A stretch of 64,000 nt of DNA, from contig JAXMCK010000004.1 in assembly GCA_046349395.1 (NCBI GenBank), forward strand, positions 868,001 to 932,000, in the 5' to 3' direction. The DNA is from JAXMCK01 sp046349395. Its GTDB lineage: Bacteria; Pseudomonadota; Alphaproteobacteria; Geminicoccales; Geminicoccaceae. A model generated the notes under the pieces. The model ran no database searches. It was not told the origin of the DNA and was given only the letters and a program-made list of their open reading frames with translations. Made by a program: the position numbers and the translations under genes. This document shows positions 42,759 through 51,265 of the stretch, one piece after another; positions within the stretch are counted from its first letter, which is position 1; each line of letters opens with the position of its first letter.

Positions 42759-43463
42759 TTGTCGTCTTCCACCAACCCGATCTTCTGCGCCGTCGACCGT
42801 CCCGACCTCGACGGGGCGACCGCCCTGGCGCGCGCGGTGTTGCCGGCCGTGGGCGGCCTGAAGCTCGGCCTGGAGTTCGTCACCGCCAACGGGCCGACCG
42901 GCGTGATGGCCGTCCGCGCCACCGGCTGCCCGATCTTCCTCGACCTCAAGTTTCACGACATCCCGAACACGGTGGCCGGTGCCGTCCGCTCCGCCGCCGC
43001 CCTCGACGTCGCGATGCTCACCCTCCACGCCGCCGGCGGCCGGACAATGCTGAAGGCCGCGGTCGACGCCGCGAAAGACACAGCACACCGCCCCTGGCTC
43101 CTCGCCGTCACGGTGCTCACGAGCTTCGACCAGGACGACCTCGCCGCCACGGGCGTCGCCGCGAGCCTCTCCGACCAAGTGCTGCGCCTGACCGATCTCG
43201 CCCTCTCCGCCGGTGTGGACGGCATCGTGTGTTCGCCACACGAGATCGCCCTGCTTCGCCGCGCGCACGGCACCGGCTTCAAGCTCGTCGTCCCTGGTAT
43301 CCGTGCGGCCGGCGGCGGCGACGACCAGAAGCGCACCATGGCCCCGGCCGAGGCGCTGGCCGCCGGTGCCGACATCCTGGTCGTCGGCCGTCCGATCACG
43401 CAGGCCCCCTCGCCCGCCGAGGCCGCCCGCGCACTCCTCGCCCAGCTGAAGGCCGCCGCCTGA
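42759..43463 (+). CDS. pyrF: Orotidine 5'-phosphate decarboxylase
   Basis: Last step of UMP synthesis. The 234-residue TIM-barrel has the catalytic tetrad motif LDLKFHDIPNT (Asp62, Lys64, Asp67), PIFCAVDRPDL at strand 1, and the phosphate-binding VVPGIR and VVGRPIT segments. The start is TTG at 42759. The stop is one base from the trpF ATG, so pyrimidine and tryptophan genes appear to share a transcript. Confidence 0.95.
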   Translation: MSSSTNPIFCAVDRPDLDGATALARAVLPAVGGLKLGLEFVTANGPTGVMAVRATGCPIFLDLKFHDIPNTVAGAVRSAAALDVAMLTLHAAGGRTMLKAAVDAAKDTAHRPWLLAVTVLTSFDQDDLAATGVAASLSDQVLRLTDLALSAGVDGIVCSPHEIALLRRAHGTGFKLVVPGIRAAGGGDDQKRTMAPAEALAAGADILVVGRPITQAPSPAEAARALLAQLKAAA

Positions 43464-43464
43464 C

Positions 43465-44130
43465 ATGGCCCCGCTCGTCAAGGTCTGCGGCATGTCCGAG
43501 GCCCCGCGCATCGAGGAGGCCTGCGCTCTCGGTGCGGCCTTCGTCGGCTTCGTCTTCTACCCGCCCTCGCCCCGCGCCGTGGACCCCGCCACCGCCCGCC
43601 AGCTTGCGGAGCACGTCGCCGGCCCACGGATCGTCGGCCTCTTCGTCGATGCCGAGGACGAGGCGATCGACGCCGTGCTCCGCCACGTCCCGCTCGACAT
43701 CCTACAGTTGCACGGCCACGAGACCCCCGAGCGCGTCCGCGCGATCGGCCTGCGCACCGGCCTGCAGACCATGAAGGCCATCCGCGTCGAGACCGCCGAC
43801 GACCTCGCCACCCTAGACGAGCACGTCGACGCCGCCGACCTTGTCCTCTTCGACGCCAAGCCGCCGCGCACGCCGGGCTGGCTCCCGGGCGGCAACGGCC
43901 TGCCCTTCGACTGGACGCTGCTGGCCGACCTGCGCCTGACCAAGCCCTGGGCGCTGGCCGGCGGCCTCACCCCCGACAACGTCGCCGCCGCCGTGCGCAC
44001 CACCGGGGCGCCGATCGTGGATGTCTCCTCCGGCATCGAGAGCCGCCCCGGCGTCAAGGACCCGGCCCGCCTCGCTTCCTTCCTCAGGACGGCGGCGTCG
44101 CTTCCCGCCGACAACGGACTCGCAGCATGA
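43465..44130 (+). CDS. trpF: Phosphoribosylanthranilate isomerase
   Basis: Third step of tryptophan synthesis, 221 aa. Catalytic Cys is in LVKVCGM and the catalytic Asp in LVLFDAKPP; AFVGFVFYPPSPR and the phosphate-binding WALAGGLTPDNV and VDVSSGIESRPGVKD complete the family pattern. The stop overlaps the trpB ATG (ATGA). Confidence 0.95.
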   Translation: MAPLVKVCGMSEAPRIEEACALGAAFVGFVFYPPSPRAVDPATARQLAEHVAGPRIVGLFVDAEDEAIDAVLRHVPLDILQLHGHETPERVRAIGLRTGLQTMKAIRVETADDLATLDEHVDAADLVLFDAKPPRTPGWLPGGNGLPFDWTLLADLRLTKPWALAGGLTPDNVAAAVRTTGAPIVDVSSGIESRPGVKDPARLASFLRTAASLPADNGLAA

Positions 44131-45338
44131 CCCAGCTCAACTCCTACCGGACCGGGCCCGACGAGCGCGGCCGGTTCGGCCTCTATGGCGGGCGCTTCGT
44201 CGCCGAGACGCTGATGCCGCTCATCCTCGAGCTGGACCAGGCCTACGAGGACGCCAAGCGCGATCCTCTCTTCAAGGCCGAGATGGACGATCTCCTCACC
44301 CACTATGTGGGCCGCCCCTCGCCCCTCTACTTCGCCGAGCGACTGACCGAGCACCTGAAAGGTGCCAAGATCTACTTCAAGCGCGACGAGCTGAACCACA
44401 CCGGTGCGCACAAGATCAACAACACGATCGGCCAGATCTTGCTCGCCCGGCGCATGGGCAAGAAGCGCATCATCGCCGAGACCGGTGCCGGCCAGCACGG
44501 GGTCGCCACCGCCACCGTCTGCGCCCGCTTCGGCCTCGAATGCATCGTGTACATGGGCGAACGCGACATCGAGCGGCAGCAGCCCAACGTCTTCCGCATG
44601 AAGCTCCTGGGTGCCGAGGTCCGCCCCGTGTCCTCGGGCTCGAAGACGCTGAAGGACGCGCTGAACGAGGCGCTCCGCGACTGGGTCAGCAATCCGCTCG
44701 ACACCTTCTACATCATCGGCACCGTCGCCGGCCCACACCCTTACCCGGCCATGGTCCGCGACTTCCAGTCGGTGATCGGCACCGAAGCGCGCCAGCAGAT
44801 TCAGGAGCGCGAGGGCCGTCTGCCCGACGCGCTGGTGGCGGCCGTCGGCGGCGGGTCCAACGCCATGGGCCTGTTCCACCCCTTCCTCGACGATCCGGGT
44901 GTCCGCATCATCGCCGTCGAGGCCGCCGGCCACGGCATCGAGTCGGGCGAGCACGCCGCCGCCATGCTGGCCGGCAAGCCCGGCATCCTGCACGGCCAGC
45001 GCAGCTATCTCCTGCAGGACGAGGACGGTCAGGTGATCGAGCCGCACTCGATCTCGGCCGGCCTCGACTATCCGGGCATCGGCCCCGAGCTGTCTTGGCT
45101 GAAGGACGTCGACCGCATCGAGGTCGCCGCCATCCGCGACGACGAGGCGCTCGAAGCCTTCGGCCTCTGTGCCAGGCTCGAAGGAATTCTGCCGGCCCTG
45201 GAGCCCAGCCACGCCCTGGGTCAGGTCCGCAAGACCGCCCCGACGATGCGGCCCGACCAGATCCTGGTCATGAATCTCTGCGGCCGCGGCGACAAGGACA
45301 TCTACACGGTGGCCGACGCCCTGGGGACCAAGCTGTGA
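44127..45338 (+). CDS. trpB: Tryptophan synthase beta chain
   Basis: PLP subunit that condenses indole with serine, 403 aa. The PLP-binding Lys96 lies in ELNHTGAHKINN, preceded by GRPSPLYFAERL; ETGAGQHGVATATVCA and the phosphate cradle GGGSNAMG follow. The beta-beta communication segment SISAGLDYPGIGPE is present. It is translationally coupled to trpF and trpA by 4-bp overlaps, which suits a stoichiometric alpha2beta2 complex. Confidence 0.98.
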   Translation: MTQLNSYRTGPDERGRFGLYGGRFVAETLMPLILELDQAYEDAKRDPLFKAEMDDLLTHYVGRPSPLYFAERLTEHLKGAKIYFKRDELNHTGAHKINNTIGQILLARRMGKKRIIAETGAGQHGVATATVCARFGLECIVYMGERDIERQQPNVFRMKLLGAEVRPVSSGSKTLKDALNEALRDWVSNPLDTFYIIGTVAGPHPYPAMVRDFQSVIGTEARQQIQEREGRLPDALVAAVGGGSNAMGLFHPFLDDPGVRIIAVEAAGHGIESGEHAAAMLAGKPGILHGQRSYLLQDEDGQVIEPHSISAGLDYPGIGPELSWLKDVDRIEVAAIRDDEALEAFGLCARLEGILPALEPSHALGQVRKTAPTMRPDQILVMNLCGRGDKDIYTVADALGTKL

Positions 45339-46162
45339 GCACGCGCATCGAGCGGCGCTTCGCCGACCTGAAGAAGGAAGGCCGCGCCGGCCTCGTCACC
45401 TTCTTCACCGCCGGCGATCCCGACGCCGCCACCTCCGAGGCGATCATCTGCGGCCTGCCGAAGGCCGGTGCTGACGTCATCGAGATCGGCATGCCCTTCA
45501 CCGATCCGATGGCCGACGGCCCCTCGATCCAGGCGGCGGGCCTCCGCGCCCTGAAGCACGGTGCGCGCATGACCGCGACGCTCGACCTCGTGCGCGCGTT
45601 CCGCCGTGACGATGCCCTGACACCGCTCGTCCTGATGGGCTACTATAATCCCATCTGGGCGTACGGACGCGACCGCTTCCTGCGCGACGCCAAGGCGGCT
45701 GGGGTGGACGGTCTCATCGTCGTCGATCTGCCTCCGGAGGAGGACGAGGAGCTCTGCCTCCCCGCACGCGAGCAGGACCTCGACTTCATCCGGCTCGCCA
45801 CGCCGACGACCGATGACCACCGCCTGCCCAAGGTCCTCGAGCACAGCTCGGGCTTCATCTACTACGTGTCCGTCGCCGGCATCACCGGCCAGAAGCGGGC
45901 ACTCGTCGACCAGGTCGGCCCGGCCGTCGCCCGCATCAAGCGGCACACCGAGCTTCCCGTCGCCGTCGGCTTCGGCATCCGCGAGCCGGAACAGGCGGCC
46001 GAGATCGCCCGCGTGGCGGACGCCGCCGTCGTCGGCTCGGCGCTGATCGACATCGTGGCCGCCGGCCTCGACGCCGACGGCAGGGCGCGCCCCGGTCTCG
46101 TCGACTCCGTCCACGGCAAGGTCCGCGCCCTCGCGGACGCGGTTCGGGGAGCCCGCCGGTGA
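45335..46162 (+). CDS. trpA: Tryptophan synthase alpha chain
   Basis: Cleaves indole-3-glycerol phosphate and channels indole to TrpB. The 275-residue protein has the catalytic Glu50 and Asp61 in VIEIGMPFTDPMADGPSIQ, the flexible loop VSVAGITGQK, and GFGIREPEQA with VVGSAL at the phosphate site. GTG at 45335 overlaps the trpB stop; the stop overlaps the accD GTG. Confidence 0.97.
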   Translation: MSTRIERRFADLKKEGRAGLVTFFTAGDPDAATSEAIICGLPKAGADVIEIGMPFTDPMADGPSIQAAGLRALKHGARMTATLDLVRAFRRDDALTPLVLMGYYNPIWAYGRDRFLRDAKAAGVDGLIVVDLPPEEDEELCLPAREQDLDFIRLATPTTDDHRLPKVLEHSSGFIYYVSVAGITGQKRALVDQVGPAVARIKRHTELPVAVGFGIREPEQAAEIARVADAAVVGSALIDIVAAGLDADGRARPGLVDSVHGKVRALADAVRGARR

Positions 46163-47121
46163 ACTGGCTCAGCAATTATGTGCGGCCCAAGATCCGTGCC
46201 CTTGTCGAGCGCGGCAAAACCGAGGTGCCGGACAATCTCTGGCACCAGTGCCCCGCCTGCGAGCGGATGATCTTCCATCGTGATCTCGAGACGAACCAGC
46301 GCGTCTGCCCGCAATGCAACCACCACATGCGGGTCGGCCCCGAGTTCCGCTTCCAGAGCCTGTTCGACGAAGGCAGCTGGGCCCGGATCGAGCTGCCGAA
46401 GGCCCCGCCCGACCCGCTGAAGTTCCGCGACCAGAAGCGCTACAGCGAGCGCCTCAAGGAAGCGCAGGGCCGGACCAAGAACCCCGACGCGCTCGAAGCC
46501 GCCATGGGCCGCATCGACGGCCTCGGTGTGGTCATGGCCGTCATGAACTTCGACTTCATGGCGGGCTCGATGGGCACCAGCCTCGGCGAGGCCTTCGTCT
46601 TCGCCGCCCGCCAGGCGGTCGACAAGGACTGCGCCTTCGTCGTCGTCACCTCCTCGGGCGGTGCCCGGATGCAGGAGGGTGCCCTCTCCCTCATGCAGAT
46701 GGCGCGCACGACGATCGCCGTCGAGCAGGTGAAGGAAGCGGGCCTGCCCTACATCGTCGTGCTGACCGATCCCACCACGGGTGGAGTCACGGCCTCCTTC
46801 GCCATGATCGGCGACGTCCATCTGGCCGAGCCGGGTGCAGTCATCGGCTTCGCCGGCTCCCGCGTCATCGAGCAGACCATCCGCGAGAAGCTGCCCGAAG
46901 GCTTCCAGCGCGCCGAGTATCTCCTGGCGCACGGCATGATCGACCAGGTCGTGCACCGCTTCGAGCTGCGCGCCACGCTGGCCCGCCTGCTCGATCTCCT
47001 GCGCCGACCCGACCGGGCGACCGACGCCCGCGTCGTCATCACGCCCTCCCGCGAGGACACCCGCCTGCCACCTGCTGCCGTCAAGGGTCTAGAGCCGGTC
47101 GATGGCGAGCAACGGAAGTGA
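46159..47121 (+). CDS. accD: Acetyl-CoA carboxylase carboxyltransferase beta subunit
   Basis: With AccA transfers CO2 from biotin to acetyl-CoA for fatty acid synthesis. The 320-residue protein has the four-Cys zinc finger C31/C34/C50/C53 (CPAC and CPQC) and the crotonase-like core VVTSSGGARMQEGALSLMQM and LTDPTTGGVTASFAM. GTG at 46159 overlaps trpA; the 3' end overlaps folC by 20 bp. The trpA-accD-folC order is typical of proteobacteria. Confidence 0.97.
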   Translation: MNWLSNYVRPKIRALVERGKTEVPDNLWHQCPACERMIFHRDLETNQRVCPQCNHHMRVGPEFRFQSLFDEGSWARIELPKAPPDPLKFRDQKRYSERLKEAQGRTKNPDALEAAMGRIDGLGVVMAVMNFDFMAGSMGTSLGEAFVFAARQAVDKDCAFVVVTSSGGARMQEGALSLMQMARTTIAVEQVKEAGLPYIVVLTDPTTGGVTASFAMIGDVHLAEPGAVIGFAGSRVIEQTIREKLPEGFQRAEYLLAHGMIDQVVHRFELRATLARLLDLLRRPDRATDARVVITPSREDTRLPPAAVKGLEPVDGEQRK

Positions 47122-48394
47122 CCTGATCCTCGACCGGCTGCAGGCCCTCCACCCGAAGGCGATCGATCTCTCTCTCGGCCGTGTGGAGCGCCTGTTGGCG
47201 GCCCTCGGTCATCCCGAGCGCCGCCTGCCCCCGGTCGTCCACATCGCCGGCACCAACGGTAAGGGCAGCACCCTTGCGATGCTGGACGCCATGCTGACGG
47301 CCGGCGGCCACACCGTCGACCGCTACATCTCCCCGCATCTCGTCCACTTCGCCGAGCGCATCCTGAAACGCGGCGAGTCGATCGACGAGGCGCGCCTGGC
47401 CTCGGTCCTCGACCGCTGCGAGCGCGCCAACGAGGGCGAGCCGATCACCTTCTTCGAGATCACGACTGCCGCCGCCTTCCTCGCCTATCTCGACGACCCG
47501 GCCGACTGGGTGCTGCTGGAGACGGGCCTCGGCGGCCGCCTGGATGCCACCAACGTCGTCTCGCAGCCGCGGCTCTGCCTGATCTCGCCCGTCTCGATGG
47601 ACCACGAGTCCTATCTGGGCGACACGATCGCCAAGATCGCCGGCGAGAAGGCCGGCATCCTGAAGCCCGGCGTGCCCGCCATCATCGGCCGGCAGGAGCC
47701 CGACGCCCACGCCGTCTTCGCCGCCCGCGCCGCCGAGATCAGCGCACCCCTGCTGGTCCACGGTCGCGACTGGACCTCACGCGAGGAAGGCGGCCACTTG
47801 GTCGTCGAGACGACGTCCCGCCGCCTCGTCCTGCCGATGCCGGCCCTCGCCGGCCTGCACCAGATCGACAATGCCGGCCTCGCCACCATGGCCGCCCTCT
47901 CGCTCACCGAAGCGCATCTGGACGAGCAGGCGATCGCCGCGGGCCTCACCGGTGCCCGCTGGGCCGCCCGCCTGCAGCGCCTGCGCACCGGTCCCATCGT
48001 CGAGGCTATGCCCGAAGGGTGCGCCGTCTGGCTCGATGGCGGCCACAATCCCGCCGCCGGCGAGATGCTGGCCAGGACCTTCGCCGCCACGTCGGTCCGC
48101 CGCCCGCTCCACGTCATCGTCGGCATGCTGACGACGAAGGACATCGGCTCGTTCCTCACCCCCCTTGCCACCGCCGCCACGAGCCTCCGCGCGGTCTCGA
48201 TCCCCGGCTCCGCTCCCAGCTACACGCCCGAGGAGATCGTGGCCCTGGCGCGCGGCCTGGGCTTGCGTGCCTCCGGTCACGCCAGCGCCGAGGCGGCCGC
48301 CGCGGAGATTGCCAGGGACGAGACGGCCCCCTTCGACCTTCTCATCTGCGGCTCCCTGTACCTTGCGGGCGACGTCCTTCGGCGCCACGCTTGA
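47102..48394 (+). CDS. folC: Bifunctional dihydrofolate/folylpolyglutamate synthase
   Basis: Adds glutamate to dihydropteroate and folates; 430 aa. ATP site HIAGTNGKGST (about 48-57), the dihydropteroate-side block YISPHLVHFAERI, the omega-loop region ETGLGGRLDATNVV and the metal/ATP SMDHESYLGDTIAKIAGEKA are all present, with WLDGGHNPAAG in the C-terminal domain. ATG at 47102 lies inside the accD 3' end. Confidence 0.96.
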   Translation: MASNGSDLILDRLQALHPKAIDLSLGRVERLLAALGHPERRLPPVVHIAGTNGKGSTLAMLDAMLTAGGHTVDRYISPHLVHFAERILKRGESIDEARLASVLDRCERANEGEPITFFEITTAAAFLAYLDDPADWVLLETGLGGRLDATNVVSQPRLCLISPVSMDHESYLGDTIAKIAGEKAGILKPGVPAIIGRQEPDAHAVFAARAAEISAPLLVHGRDWTSREEGGHLVVETTSRRLVLPMPALAGLHQIDNAGLATMAALSLTEAHLDEQAIAAGLTGARWAARLQRLRTGPIVEAMPEGCAVWLDGGHNPAAGEMLARTFAATSVRRPLHVIVGMLTTKDIGSFLTPLATAATSLRAVSIPGSAPSYTPEEIVALARGLGLRASGHASAEAAAAEIARDETAPFDLLICGSLYLAGDVLRRHA

Positions 48395-48437
48395 CCGCTT
48401 GCGCCGTTGCATGCCGAGGGCATGGCGGAGATGACCG

Positions 48438-49079
48438 ATGTTCAAAGACCGTCGCGACGCCGGTCGGCAACTCGCCGCTGAGCTGACGAAGCTCGATCTG
48501 CCCGACCCTGTCGTGCTGGCGCTGCCCCGAGGCGGCGTCGCCGTCGCCGTCGAGATCGCCAAGGCCCTGCGCTGCCCGCTCGATCTCGTGCTGGTCCGCA
48601 AGATCGGCTCGCCCGGCCACGCCGAGCTTGCCGCCGGTGCCGTGGTCGACGGCGACATGCCCGTCCTGGTCCGTAACGAGGACGTCATCCGCCACTACGA
48701 CATCGACGAGACGTGGCTGGAGTCCGAGCGCCGGCACCAACTCGACGAGATCGAGCGCCGCCGAGCCCTCTACCTCGGCAGCCGCCCGCGTGCCGGCATC
48801 GCCGGTCGCACCGCCATCGTCGTCGACGACGGTATCGCCACCGGTGCTACCGTCCGCGCCGCCCTCCAGGCCGTCCGCGCGTGCGCCCCGCGCGAGATCG
48901 TGCTGGCCGTCCCCGTCGCCGCCCCGGAAGTCCTCACCGACCTCGCCGCCACCTGCGATCGCACCGTCTGCCTCGACCGCAACCCGCACCTCTCGGCCGT
49001 CGGGCAGGCCTACCGCGACTTCACCCAGGTCGAGGACGAGGAGGTGATCGCCATGCTGGCGGAGGTGCCGGGCGGCTGA
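48438..49079 (+). CDS. Phosphoribosyltransferase family protein
   Basis: A 213-residue type I PRTase-fold protein. The PRPP-binding loop TAIVVDDGIATGATVRAALQ is intact and VVLALPRGGVAVAVEIAKAL plus LVRKIGSPGHAELAAGAV fit the uncharacterised group often fused to or found near hydrolases and erythromycin-esterase-like proteins. Substrate unknown. It follows folC by 43 bp and may be read from the same transcript or from its own promoter. Confidence 0.88.
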   Translation: MFKDRRDAGRQLAAELTKLDLPDPVVLALPRGGVAVAVEIAKALRCPLDLVLVRKIGSPGHAELAAGAVVDGDMPVLVRNEDVIRHYDIDETWLESERRHQLDEIERRRALYLGSRPRAGIAGRTAIVVDDGIATGATVRAALQAVRACAPREIVLAVPVAAPEVLTDLAATCDRTVCLDRNPHLSAVGQAYRDFTQVEDEEVIAMLAEVPGG

Positions 49080-49090
49080 CCGGCCGGGAT

Positions 49091-49645
49091 CTACTCTTCC
49101 GGATCCGCCACGATGGCACCCGCGATGATGTCGAAGAGCCGGTCGGCCCGCGGCACCAGCGTGGGTTGGTCGGCGATCCAGGCCAGCGCTCCGACCAGCG
49201 CGAACAGGTCGACCCCATCCATGTCCTTCCGCGCCTGGCCCGCCGCCTGGGCGCGGACGAGGAGCCGCGTACCAGCACTCCGCATGGTCACGCATGAGGC
49301 ATGCAGAGCCGACTCCTCGTCGGCGATCGCAGCCACCATCGAGGCGATGGCTCCGCTGTAGTTGTGCGCGACGGCCACCGCCTCCCTGAGCCAGGTCAGC
49401 AACGCATCGGCCGGCGAGCCCGCGACTTCCAGCTCCGCCGCCCTCGCCGTCAGCCCGTCGAAGCTCGCCCGCAGCAGGGCGTCGAGCAGCGCCTCCCGCG
49501 TCGGGAAGTGACGGTACAGCGTACCGAGCCCCACCCCGGCGCGGCGCGCGACGTCACGTAGCGACGCGTCGGCTCCCTGCTCCGCCACGGCCTCGCGGGC
49601 GGCCACGAGCAGTTGGTCACGGTTCTTTCTGGCGTCGGCTCGCAT
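49091..49645 (-). CDS. TetR family transcriptional repressor
   Basis: A 184-residue regulator. The N-terminal HTH reads RRAGVGLGTLYRHFPTREAL, the TetR recognition helix pattern, followed by an all-helical ligand domain. It is divergent from an NADP-dependent oxidoreductase across an 83-bp gap holding two matching palindromic operators, so it very probably represses that gene and itself. The inducer is likely the oxidoreductase substrate or a related quinone/enone, which is inference. Confidence 0.92.
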   Translation of the reverse strand: MRADARKNRDQLLVAAREAVAEQGADASLRDVARRAGVGLGTLYRHFPTREALLDALLRASFDGLTARAAELEVAGSPADALLTWLREAVAVAHNYSGAIASMVAAIADEESALHASCVTMRSAGTRLLVRAQAAGQARKDMDGVDLFALVGALAWIADQPTLVPRADRLFDIIAGAIVADPEE

Positions 49646-49662
49646 CGGTTGGGCTTGATAAA

Positions 49663-49677
49663 CGGAGCAGTGATCCG
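49663..49677. promoter_or_regulatory. TetR operator site 1
   Basis: CGGAGCAGTGATCCG is an imperfect dyad (CGGA...TCCG) and shares 12 of 15 bases with site 2. The two centres are 21 bp apart, about two helical turns, in the divergent promoter region. Confidence 0.65.
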
Positions 49678-49683
49678 CATATG

Positions 49684-49698
49684 CGGGGCAGCGCTCCG
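49684..49698. promoter_or_regulatory. TetR operator site 2
   Basis: CGGGGCAGCGCTCCG is a dyad with GC-CGC arms, matching site 1. Between the two sites lies CCGCATATGCGG, itself a perfect 12-bp palindrome (49675-49686), so the whole segment 49659-49702 has nested symmetry. Confidence 0.65.
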
Positions 49699-49728
49699 CT
49701 TATGTAATCTGTCGCGAAGGAGAAAGCG

Positions 49729-50739
49729 ATGCCGCCCGACAGAATGATGGCGATTCGGCTGCACCAGTTCGGCGGCCCCGACGTGCTGCGCTATGAGGAG
49801 GTGCCACGTCCGGAGCCGGCGCCGGGCGAAGTCCTCGTCCGCGTCCACGCCATCGGCATCAACCCGCCCGACTGGTACCTGCGCGACGGCTACAAGTCCG
49901 TCCCCGATTTCGAGCCGCCGGTGACTTTGCCCGCGATCCCCGGATCCGACGTGTCGGGTGTCGTCGAGGCCGTCGCCCCGGACGTGCAGGACTTCGCCCG
50001 CGGCGACGAGGTCTTCGGCATGATCCGCTTTCCCAGCTTCGGGGACAGCGCCGCCTACGCCGAGTACGTGACAGCACCTGCGTCCGACCTAGCCCGCAAA
50101 CCTCCCGGCATCGACCATGTCCACGCCGCGGCAGCCCCGATGTCCGGCCTCACCGCCTGGCAGTTCCTGATCGACCTCGGCCACGCCGCGCCGAACCCCT
50201 TCCAGCCGGAGCCGCATCGCCCGGTGCCGCTCGACGGCAAGAAGGTGCTCGTCAACGGCGCTGGCGGCGGCGTCGGCCACGTCGCCGTCCAACTCGCCAA
50301 ATGGAAGAGAGCGCACGTCATCGCCGTCGCATCGGGCGCGCACGAGGCCTTCCTCCGCGACATCGGCGCCGACGAGGTCATCGACTACGCCACGACCTCG
50401 CCCGAGGAGGTCGCCCACGAACTCGACCTCGTCCTCGACACGGTGGGCGGCCCCAAGACCGGCCGTTTCCTCCGCACGCTGAAGCGCGGCGGTGCCCTGT
50501 TCCCCGTCCTACCTTTGGGCTTCGCCGACGCCGATGAAGCCGCGAAGCGGGGTGTCACCGTCTCGACCACCCAGGTCCGTTCCAACGGCCGCCAGTTGGA
50601 AGAACTCGGCCGCGTGCTCGACGCCGGCACGGTCCGCGTCGCCATCGACAATACGTTCCCGCTCGCGGAGGCCCGCCGAGCGCACGAGCGGGCCGCCCGT
50701 GGCCACCTCAGGGGCAAGCTCGTCCTGACGGTCGCTTAG
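49729..50739 (+). CDS. NADP-dependent zinc-free alcohol dehydrogenase/quinone oxidoreductase (MDR superfamily)
   Basis: Medium-chain reductase of 336 aa without the catalytic zinc ligands. LHQFGGPDVLRYEEVPRPEP at the start, GINPPDWYLRDG, the GDEVFG turn, and the Rossmann motif VLVNGAGGGVGHVAVQLAK define the quinone-oxidoreductase group. It should reduce quinones or activated alkenes with NADPH. Under control of the divergent TetR gene. ATG at 49729 follows AAGGAGAAAG, a strong ribosome-binding site. Confidence 0.92.
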   Translation: MPPDRMMAIRLHQFGGPDVLRYEEVPRPEPAPGEVLVRVHAIGINPPDWYLRDGYKSVPDFEPPVTLPAIPGSDVSGVVEAVAPDVQDFARGDEVFGMIRFPSFGDSAAYAEYVTAPASDLARKPPGIDHVHAAAAPMSGLTAWQFLIDLGHAAPNPFQPEPHRPVPLDGKKVLVNGAGGGVGHVAVQLAKWKRAHVIAVASGAHEAFLRDIGADEVIDYATTSPEEVAHELDLVLDTVGGPKTGRFLRTLKRGGALFPVLPLGFADADEAAKRGVTVSTTQVRSNGRQLEELGRVLDAGTVRVAIDNTFPLAEARRAHERAARGHLRGKLVLTVA

Positions 50740-51179
50740 TCTTTGCGCTCGCCGACCAGCCGCCCGAGCAGGTCCGCCAGCGCCTTGGCCTCGCCCCCAT
50801 GGAGCTTCGACCCGACCGCCTGCTGGATCGCCGCGGCATAGACCGGCCACATTCTCCGCCGCAGGTCCCGCCCCGCGTCGGTGATCGCCACGATCTGCCC
50901 TCGCCCATCCTCGGGGCAGCGCGAGATCGTCACCAGGCCCGCCTTATCCAGCCGTTGGAGCAGCCGCGAAAGATTGTACTGCTCCAGCAGCAGCCGCTGC
51001 TCGATCTCCTTCGGCCGCAGCCCCGGCTCCGCCCGCTCCAGTTCCAGGAGCACGTCGTACCAGCCGAGCGGCGGGAAACCGCCGGCCTTCAGCGCCTGCT
51101 CGACGCCGGACAGGGTGGCCTGGGCCGCCCGCTGCAGCCGGGTCCATGCCGCCGTGATCTCGTCGCTGGGCTGCGCCAT
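50736..51179 (-). CDS. MarR family transcriptional regulator
   Basis: A 147-residue winged-helix regulator. The DNA-binding domain has LRPKEIEQRLLLEQYNLSRL (recognition helix region) and a wing DGRGQIVAITDAG. Its C-terminal helices would form the dimer. It is divergent from the two glutathione S-transferase genes across an 86-bp gap with ATGCAT-based palindromes. Its stop overlaps the oxidoreductase stop by 4 bp, tail to tail. MarR regulators commonly respond to phenolics or electrophiles, consistent with GST targets. Confidence 0.9.
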   Translation of the reverse strand: MAQPSDEITAAWTRLQRAAQATLSGVEQALKAGGFPPLGWYDVLLELERAEPGLRPKEIEQRLLLEQYNLSRLLQRLDKAGLVTISRCPEDGRGQIVAITDAGRDLRRRMWPVYAAAIQQAVGSKLHGGEAKALADLLGRLVGERKD

Positions 51180-51191
51180 ACGCGATGTTGT

Positions 51192-51231
51192 ATGCATTTG
51201 CATGCATCTTGACAAGTACATGCATATGCAT
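51192..51231. promoter_or_regulatory. Paired ATGCAT palindromes, probable MarR operators
   Basis: ATGCATTTGCATGCAT (51192-51207) and the perfect palindrome ATGCATATGCAT (51220-51231) flank TTGACA (51209-51214), a consensus -35 box directed at the GST genes. A repressor bound to either would cover the promoter. The A+T-rich sites stand out sharply from flanking sequence. Confidence 0.65.
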
Positions 51232-51265
51232 CAAAACGCCCGCAGGTGCAGACGGAGATCCATCC

